Below are positions 58,620 through 64,000 of a DNA stretch of 64,000 nt, one piece after another. Each line of letters starts with the position of its first letter. Positions within the stretch are counted from its first letter, which is position 1. The translations under genes were made by a program, and so were the position numbers. The notes under the pieces are model-generated. The model ran no database searches, was not told where the DNA came from, and saw only the letters and a list, made by a program, of their open reading frames with translations. The stretch is from Actinomycetes bacterium. GTDB lineage: Bacteria > Actinomycetota > Actinomycetes > Actinomycetales > Microbacteriaceae. The stretch covers positions 1 through 64,000 of the forward strand of contig JAEWJX010000118.1 of assembly GCA_023386365.1 (NCBI GenBank), given 5' to 3'.

Positions 58620-61118
58620 ATGGCGCACGACCTGTTCGTCCACCCGCTCGCGACACCCGCCTGGGAGTCGGAACCCGCCGCCGCCGTGCGCCTCGCCACC
58701 CGCTCGCTGTGGACGACCCCGGGCGACGGCGAGACCCACGCGCCGGCCCGCCGCATCATCCACCAGCGCGCCCTCTTCACCCACAACCCGGCGGTGCTCG
58801 ACGCCCTGCACGTGGGATGGGGGCCCGGCTACCACAAGTGCGCGAGCGGCCAGGAGCGGGATGCGGCCCTCGACGTCGTGGTGTCGCGCGGCGACCGCGA
58901 CGGCTGGCGCGAGGTGGGGCGCCTGCGCACCACCGCGGAAGAGCTCGGCGCCACCGGTGCGCGCCTCGATCTGGGCGGCATCGAGACGACCGCGCTCGTC
59001 GCCGAAGTGCGCCGCGCGGCGACCGACGGCTGGTGGCCCGGCTGGAACCTCGCCACCGCCGGGCTGCGCCTCACCGGCGAGCTCGACCGCACCTGGACGC
59101 CCGGACCCGACGGCTGGCTCGAGGTGGGCGGTATCGACACCAGCGGCGCCGCATCCGGGGTGACCGCCACCCGCACCGCCACCGAGGTGCGGTTCGACAC
59201 CCCGCACCTGTCGGTCGGGTTCCGCCTGAAGAGTCCCGCCTGGTCGCACCTCGGCATCGACGAGGACGGCGACGGCCGCACCCACGACAACCTGCTGCAG
59301 CTGCCGCGCTCGATGGACATCGTGCGCTCGGGCGTCTACCCGTCGGGTGTGTACCCGGTGCTGCGCGACCAGAACGCCGAGTACCTGGCCCAGGGGCCGC
59401 GGTTCGCCGCCACCAACGGGACCCTCCCGATGGGGTTCCTGCACCGGGGGTACCGCGGCACCACGGAGGTCTCGGGCTCGACGGTGCGCTACGACGTGGA
59501 GATCCCGGATGCGGGTCAGCGGTACGTGCTCACCTTCACCGTCTATGCCGACCGGGTCGAGCTGGTGGCGGAGCGCCACGCCTCCACCGAGCGGCGCGCG
59601 TGGCAGAGCTCCGCCTGGCACGTCGCCCTCGACAACCGGGTCACCCCGTCGTGCGCGCTCGGCGAGCCCACCTACGTCGGCGAGACGGGCCTCATGAGCG
59701 GACCCGTCGCCTGGCACTTCCCGCGCCACGGCACCCTGCAGCTGACCAGCGACGGCGGTGACGTGCTGTGGCGCAGCGACTCGGTGCGTCCCCTCGACAC
59801 CAACACACTCGAACTGAAACTCGGCGAGCGCCCCACCCCGTACGGCGACTACCTGCTGCCCGCCGGCATCCACCGCGCCGCGATCACGATGCGGGTCGGC
59901 GCACCCCGGCTCGCGGAACTCGCGACGCACACCCCGGCGCCGGTGCGGCGCGCACTCGAGCGGCACACCCTGACCGCACTGCCGTTCCGCGCCGACACCA
60001 CCACCTACTCCAACAACGGTGCCTCCATGCACTGCACCACCTCGCTCGCCGATGTGTCGGCGATCGCGGCGCACCTGGAGACCGCCCCCGGCATCCGTCC
60101 GCTCGCCTGGGTGGGCGACTCGCTGCAGCGGTGGCTCGACGGAGCGCCCAGCTACGGCTCGGGCGCCACCTCGCACGGCAGCCACCGACTCGAAGACGAG
60201 TACGTGCACATGGCCGCGAACACCCTGCTCGCGATGGGGCGGTACGTGCAGGTGGCCGGTGACACCGCGTGGTTCGCGCGCAATCGCGGGCAGATCGTGC
60301 GGGAGCTGGAGACGATGCTGGCACGCGACGTCGACGGCGACGGGCTCGTGGAGTCGACGATCCGGGTCGGCAACCGGGGCGATCACCAGTGGAGCACCGC
60401 CTGGGCCGACGTGATCTCGTTCGGCTGGAAGGACGCCTGGGCGAACGCGGTGCTGTGCGAGGCGTGGAAGGTGTGGGATGCGGTGCTGCGCACGCAGGGC
60501 GAGGAGGCGCTTGCCGACCGTATCGCCGCATCCCGCGCCTCCCTCGTGGCGCACTACCTGCCGACGTTCCACAACCCGGACACCGGCCTGATCGCCGGGT
60601 GGCGTTCCCGCGACGGCGAACTGCACGACCACGGCTTCTCGATCGTGGTGGCGCAGGCGTGCGCCACCGATGCGGTGCCCGTCGACACCGCGCGCGAGAT
60701 CATGCGGGCGCTGCTGGCCGCCTGGCGTGAGGCCGGCCTCGACGACCTGCGCAACGGCATCCCGCTGAACCTGTGGCGCATCCCGGAGGACGAGCTCGGC
60801 GGGGTCGTGTTCGGGCTGCCGATGGGCAGTTACCAGCAGGGCGGGTACTCGCACCACGGAGCGCGCGTGCTGGTGGAGGCATTCGAGCGCTGCGGCATGA
60901 CCGATGAGGCCGACCGGGTGCTGGAGCAGTTGTGCGCGACGATCGCCGACGACAGCTCGTTCGGCGGGCTCGGCAGCGGGCGCGATTGGCGGATGGCCGA
61001 CGGCACGCCGAGCGGCTACGAAGGGCAACTGGTGGAGGGGTTCAGCGTGTTGGCGGCGGCACTTCGCCGCTACGCGGTGGATGCCGTGTCTACGCTCGGA
61101 ACGGAGCGGGAGGAGTGA
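58620..61118 (+). CDS. six-hairpin (alpha/alpha-6) glycosidase-like protein
   Basis: 832-residue cytosolic protein. The N-terminal half is β-rich (carbohydrate-binding/supersandwich type). The C-terminal half (about 480-820) is an (α/α)6 barrel as in rhamnosidase and amylo-glucosidase relatives; RDVDGDGLVESTIRVGNRG, TAWADVISFGWKDAWANAV and SYQQGGYSHHGARVLVEAFERCG line the presumed active cleft. No signal peptide is present. GAGGATCC lies before the ATG. The exact GH family and sugar are not recognised. It is co-transcribed with the enolase-superfamily gene. Confidence 0.75.
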   Translation: MAHDLFVHPLATPAWESEPAAAVRLATRSLWTTPGDGETHAPARRIIHQRALFTHNPAVLDALHVGWGPGYHKCASGQERDAALDVVVSRGDRDGWREVGRLRTTAEELGATGARLDLGGIETTALVAEVRRAATDGWWPGWNLATAGLRLTGELDRTWTPGPDGWLEVGGIDTSGAASGVTATRTATEVRFDTPHLSVGFRLKSPAWSHLGIDEDGDGRTHDNLLQLPRSMDIVRSGVYPSGVYPVLRDQNAEYLAQGPRFAATNGTLPMGFLHRGYRGTTEVSGSTVRYDVEIPDAGQRYVLTFTVYADRVELVAERHASTERRAWQSSAWHVALDNRVTPSCALGEPTYVGETGLMSGPVAWHFPRHGTLQLTSDGGDVLWRSDSVRPLDTNTLELKLGERPTPYGDYLLPAGIHRAAITMRVGAPRLAELATHTPAPVRRALERHTLTALPFRADTTTYSNNGASMHCTTSLADVSAIAAHLETAPGIRPLAWVGDSLQRWLDGAPSYGSGATSHGSHRLEDEYVHMAANTLLAMGRYVQVAGDTAWFARNRGQIVRELETMLARDVDGDGLVESTIRVGNRGDHQWSTAWADVISFGWKDAWANAVLCEAWKVWDAVLRTQGEEALADRIAASRASLVAHYLPTFHNPDTGLIAGWRSRDGELHDHGFSIVVAQACATDAVPVDTAREIMRALLAAWREAGLDDLRNGIPLNLWRIPEDELGGVVFGLPMGSYQQGGYSHHGARVLVEAFERCGMTDEADRVLEQLCATIADDSSFGGLGSGRDWRMADGTPSGYEGQLVEGFSVLAAALRRYAVDAVSTLGTEREE

Positions 61119-61120
61119 AC

Positions 61121-62536
61121 GTGCTGAGAGTGGTGGAGGCGACGGCGCACGTGGTGCCGGTCGCGACACGGATCCCGTTCCGGTACGGGATCGCGGAGAT
61201 GACCCGCGCCCCGCACGTGCTCGTGGAGGTGCGCATCGCGACGCCGACCGGCAGCGCGTCGGGCTGGGCGAGCGAGCATCTGCCGCCGAAGTGGTTCATC
61301 AAGGATGCGGAGCTGCCGTTCGCCGACGAGGTCGCGATCCTGTCGCGGGCGGTGCTGGCGGCGATCGACGAGGCCTCCCGGATCGAAGCGGATCACGCGT
61401 TCGCGTTCGTGCGCGAACTGGACCGCCGACAGGTCGTGTGGGCGGAGCAGGCCGGGGTGTCGGGGCTGGTCGCGGGACTCGGGGTGGCGCTCGTCGAGCG
61501 CGCGCTCATCGATGCGGTGTGCCGCCACACGGCGACCCCGTTCGCCGACGCGCTCGACGACGGCACGCTCGGCTTCGACGCATCCGAGGTGCACCCGGAG
61601 CTGGAGGGTGCGGAACCGTTCCGCGCGGCGCGGGGTCGCACGATCGCGGTGCGCCACACGGTGGGTCTCGCCGATCCGCTGACCGACGCCGAGGTCACCG
61701 ACGACCCAGGCGACGGTCTGCCGGTGAGCGTCGAGTCGGCCATCCGCCGGTACGGCGTCACGCGCTTCAAGCTGAAGACGGTCGGCGACGTCGACGCCGA
61801 CGTGGCCCGCATCGCCGGCCTGCTGGCCCTCTGCGAGCGCACCGGCGTCGACCCGCGGTTCACGATCGACGGCAACGAGTCGATGCGCACCGCCGAGCAC
61901 CTCGCCGGGTGGATGCGGGGGCTGTTCGCGAGCCCCGTCGCCGACGCCCTCCGCGCCCGGCTCGACGCGGTGGAGCAGCCGATGTACCGGGATGCGGCGC
62001 TCGGCGACGAGGCGGCGGCCGCTCTCGCCGAGGTCGGCTCGCTGGCGCCGGTGATCATCGACGAGTCGGACGACGCGTTCGACACGGTGCGCCGGGCGAT
62101 CGATCTCGGCTACGCGGGCGGCACCTACAAGGGGTGCAAGGGCGTCTTCCGCGGCCTCGCGAATGCGGCGCTCGTGGCGCACCGCGGAGCCGACGGGACG
62201 CGCACGGTGCTCACCGCCGAAGACCTGAGCACCATCCCGCCGCTCACGGTGAACCAGGATCTGGTGGTCGCATCCGCGATGGGTCTCGGCCACATCGAGC
62301 GCAACGGTCACCACTACTTCGCGCGGTTCGCGCCCATCGATCCGACGCTCGCCGAGCGGACGCTCGCGGCGCACCCGGATGCGTTCGGCACGGTCGAGGG
62401 ACGCCCGCGTCTGCGGATCGACGGCGGGCTGCTGCAGCTCGGGACGCTGCTGGATGCGCCGTTCGGTCTCGCGCCGGAGCCGGCGCCCGACGGGCTCGAC
62501 GCGCTCACCCCGGAGGCCGCCGCCGCGCTCGCGTGA
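61121..62536 (+). CDS. enolase-superfamily protein (mandelate racemase-like)
   Basis: 471-residue protein with the capping domain followed by a β-barrel. Catalytic K-x-K is in RFKLKTVGD; metal ligands are in FTIDGNESM, VEQPM and IIDESDD; YKGCKG follows. It is longer than most members. GTG 61121 has GGAGG at 7 nt; GTG 61115, which overlaps the glycosidase stop, is the alternative. It is likely a sugar-acid dehydratase or epimerase working with the glycosidase and the DapA-like enzyme; the substrate is not determined. Confidence 0.8.
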   Translation: MLRVVEATAHVVPVATRIPFRYGIAEMTRAPHVLVEVRIATPTGSASGWASEHLPPKWFIKDAELPFADEVAILSRAVLAAIDEASRIEADHAFAFVRELDRRQVVWAEQAGVSGLVAGLGVALVERALIDAVCRHTATPFADALDDGTLGFDASEVHPELEGAEPFRAARGRTIAVRHTVGLADPLTDAEVTDDPGDGLPVSVESAIRRYGVTRFKLKTVGDVDADVARIAGLLALCERTGVDPRFTIDGNESMRTAEHLAGWMRGLFASPVADALRARLDAVEQPMYRDAALGDEAAAALAEVGSLAPVIIDESDDAFDTVRRAIDLGYAGGTYKGCKGVFRGLANAALVAHRGADGTRTVLTAEDLSTIPPLTVNQDLVVASAMGLGHIERNGHHYFARFAPIDPTLAERTLAAHPDAFGTVEGRPRLRIDGGLLQLGTLLDAPFGLAPEPAPDGLDALTPEAAAALA

Positions 62537-62542
62537 GCTTCG

Positions 62543-63160
62543 CTACGCCCGAGGAGCTCGCTCCGAAACGATGTCGTCGAACATCGCTTCCAACCGAGTC
62601 AAATCGAGGTCCACGGCGGCGACGCGGCATGCCTCGTCGTTTCTCTCGCCCTGGACGCTTCGCCAATCGAGCACCCAGCCCGCCTCGCGCGCAATCTGGC
62701 TCCACATCAGCCGCTGAGTGCGGCCATTGCCTTCCCGAAACGGATGGATGTAGTTGAACGCGTCGTAGTGGAAAGCCAACCGTTCGACGAACTCGCGCCG
62801 CTCGAGACCCCGAAGCAAGGCCTCCTCGCGCAACGCTGCCGCGGCGCTCTCCGCCGCGCGTTCGATGAACGAGACGAGGAGGAACGGCTGGCTGCCCGGT
62901 GTGTCTCTCGTGAGGTCGACCGCGCGCAGTTGGCCCGCCCACTCGAAGACGTCCTGGAAGAGGTGACGGTGGATAGCTCGCAGCTGGGCGAGGTCACCCG
63001 TGGTCGGCGGCGGCGACTCGAGAAGCTGATTGGTTCGCGCCCACACGAGGTCGGCTTCTGCGAGCCGGAGTGCTTCCCTCGTCTCCACACCGAGCAGGTT
63101 CACAAGCACCCCGCTGACGGGGTCGACATAGGGGTCGTCGATCGGTTCGAAGGGGCTCAT
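62543..63160 (-). CDS. Fic-domain AMP-transferase (toxin)
   Basis: 205-residue Fic protein. The active-site loop is complete: H139-P-F-R-E-G-N-G-R-T-Q-R150 matches HxFx(D/E)GNGRxxR, so AMP transfer to a target protein is expected. The N-terminus DPYVDPVSGVLVNLLG and the absence of a built-in inhibitory helix indicate class I, inhibited by a separate antitoxin; that gene lies 21 bp upstream. The reading is towards the enolase-type gene, with 6 bp between the stops. Confidence 0.93.
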   Translation of the reverse strand: MSPFEPIDDPYVDPVSGVLVNLLGVETREALRLAEADLVWARTNQLLESPPPTTGDLAQLRAIHRHLFQDVFEWAGQLRAVDLTRDTPGSQPFLLVSFIERAAESAAAALREEALLRGLERREFVERLAFHYDAFNYIHPFREGNGRTQRLMWSQIAREAGWVLDWRSVQGERNDEACRVAAVDLDLTRLEAMFDDIVSERAPRA

Positions 63161-63181
63161 GCCGAGACGGATGCGAAGGCG

Positions 63182-63379
63182 TCAGTCGGTGAGGCCGTAT
63201 CGCTTGCGGGCCCTCTCGACGAGGTCATCGGAGGTGATACGACCGGCGATGTAGTCCCGCCCGTCCTTGCGCGCGTGAGCACTCGCCCGTAGCCCCTCCA
63301 TCTCGCCACTGTGGAAGGACTCCGCAACACGCTGTTCTCGCTCAACGCGATCGGTGTCGGGCTGTCCTTTGAGCTTCAC
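63182..63379 (-). CDS. VbhA-type antitoxin of the Fic toxin
   Basis: 65-residue protein with the antitoxin inhibitory helix: S24-G-E-M-E28-G29 fits (S/T)xxxE(G/N), whose glutamate blocks ATP binding in the Fic active site. The C-terminal RDYIAGRITSDDLVERARKRYG is the conserved VbhA tail. GTG 63379 has GGAGGAG at 6 nt. It precedes the toxin by 21 bp, the usual antitoxin-first order. Confidence 0.9.
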   Translation of the reverse strand: MKLKGQPDTDRVEREQRVAESFHSGEMEGLRASAHARKDGRDYIAGRITSDDLVERARKRYGLTD

Positions 63380-63554
63380 GATGCTCCTCCGCTCGGGCCT
63401 CTACTCGGCCATTGTATGTTTCGCTCGCGGTATTCGGAGGCTGGCGCGCGCGGCCTCGGGACCGCGGCAGCGTGCTCTCGTCGTTTACTGCTGAGCAATC
63501 GGTTGCGCATCGCGTGAATCCGTGGTTGGATCGACCCCAATGAAAGGCCTGTCA
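63380..63554. promoter_or_regulatory. divergent promoter region with LacI-type element
   Basis: 175 bp between the antitoxin (leftward) and the DapA-like gene (rightward). Leftward: TACAAT (63416-63411) with a 25-nt leader and GGAGGAG. Rightward: TTTACT (63484-63489) followed by GCAATCGGTT (63495-63504), the element also found before the glycosidase gene. It is less GC-rich than the flanking genes. Confidence 0.45.
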
Positions 63555-64000
63555 ATGACGACTCACGACCTTGCGCGCACCCCCCTCGACGTGTTCCGAG
63601 CGGGCACGGTGATCCCCGCGCACGTGCTCTCCCTCACCGAAGACCTGCGCATCGACGAACGCCGCCAGCGCGCCCTCACCCGCTACTACCTCGACGCCGG
63701 AGTGGGCGGGCTCGCCGTCGGCGTGCACACCACCCAGTTCGGCATCCGCGCCGCCGGCATGTACGCCGACGTGCTGCGCCTCGCATCCGAAACCGCCCGC
63801 GACTGGACCGCGCGCCCCCTCGCGCTCATCGCCGGAGTCACCGGCGACACCCCCCAAGCTGTGGCCGAGGCCGAGACCGCCACCGGCCTCGGCTACACGG
63901 CCGCGCTCCTCAACGTCGCCGCCTGGAAGGGGCGAGACGAGGCCGACATCCTCGCCCATGTGCGCACGGTCGCGCAGGTGATGCCGATCGTCGGATTCGC
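63555..64000 (+). CDS. dihydrodipicolinate synthase-family (DapA-like) protein, partial
   Basis: The first 148 residues of a TIM-barrel lyase; the gene runs off the window. TVIPAHVLSLTEDLRIDERRQRALTRYYLDAGVGGLAVGVHTTQF matches the start of the DapA/NanA superfamily, though the usual G-T/S-T-GE substrate loop reads GVHTTQFG, unlike true DapA. AAAGG lies 7 nt before ATG 63555; an in-frame ATG at 63540 is possible. The Schiff-base lysine is beyond the window. It is probably a sugar-acid aldolase or dehydratase, with the enolase-type enzyme. Confidence 0.82.
   Translation, partial: MTTHDLARTPLDVFRAGTVIPAHVLSLTEDLRIDERRQRALTRYYLDAGVGGLAVGVHTTQFGIRAAGMYADVLRLASETARDWTARPLALIAGVTGDTPQAVAEAETATGLGYTAALLNVAAWKGRDEADILAHVRTVAQVMPIVGF

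Noticed and set aside
63552..63959. 135-residue minus-strand frame at the window end
   Set aside because: It is the antisense of the DapA-like gene, whose plus-strand translation shows a clear family match and ribosome site.

Overview
This is a 64 kb stretch of a high-GC actinobacterial chromosome, most likely from a member of the Microbacteriaceae (Leifsonia/Microbacterium-like). The evidence is the gene content and order: a scattered but nearly complete menaquinone pathway, a Ccs-type (ResBC/CcdA/TlpA) cytochrome c maturation operon, a short AspRS, DUF4229 and PLDc_N membrane proteins next to men genes, and the COX24-like microprotein beside a small helix-turn-helix protein. The coding style also fits. 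GTG starts are frequent, operons are linked by 4-bp GTGA/ATGA overlaps, and many start codons lie 5-8 nt downstream of a TANNNT box, which suggests leaderless mRNAs. I saw no rRNA, tRNA, prophage, IS element or CRISPR array.

Layout. 0.2-6.6 kb: cardiolipin synthase, ferredoxin-NADP reductase, polyprenyl diphosphate synthase, MenG and MenF. 6.7-10.4 kb: a two-component system and a membrane protein, each preceded by CGGGAC/GTCCCG half-sites. 10.4-18.1 kb: PPK2, then MenD, MenA, MenE, MenB and MenC with small membrane proteins between them. 18.2-22.7 kb: the cytochrome c maturation operon. 22.7-30.3 kb: an unusual luciferase-like/berberine-bridge fusion with a divergent HxlR regulator, a phosphotransferase, HNH protein, AspS, lipoprotein, glutaredoxin and HAD phosphatase. 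30.3-39 kb: COX24-like microprotein, TrkH/TrkA potassium uptake, ProC, CDF transporter, DeoR regulator, TadA and Upp. 39-48.3 kb: an orphan winged-helix regulator behind a cysteine-ended small ORF, EamA and GAP transporters with MarR, sulfatase, P-type ATPase, and a MarR-photolyase operon.

The most interesting region is about 48.4-58.1 kb. Two divergent operons start from one 66-bp promoter region. Leftward are an SDR reductase, a PlsC acyltransferase, an alkyl-DHAP-synthase-like flavoenzyme, PsuG and PsuK. Rightward are a degenerate ferritin-like protein, a fatty acyl-CoA reductase fused to a HAD domain, an intact ferritin-like di-iron protein and a membrane protein. Together these resemble an aerobic ether-lipid (possibly plasmalogen) pathway: fatty alcohol formation, acyl/alkyl exchange on DHAP, ketone reduction, second acylation and possibly desaturation. 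This function is inferred and has not been shown here.

58.3-64 kb holds a sugar or sugar-acid catabolic locus (six-hairpin glycosidase, enolase-superfamily enzyme, DapA-like aldolase/dehydratase running off the end) with a Fic toxin/VbhA-type antitoxin pair between its genes. The glycosidase and DapA-like genes share a GCAATCGRTT promoter element.
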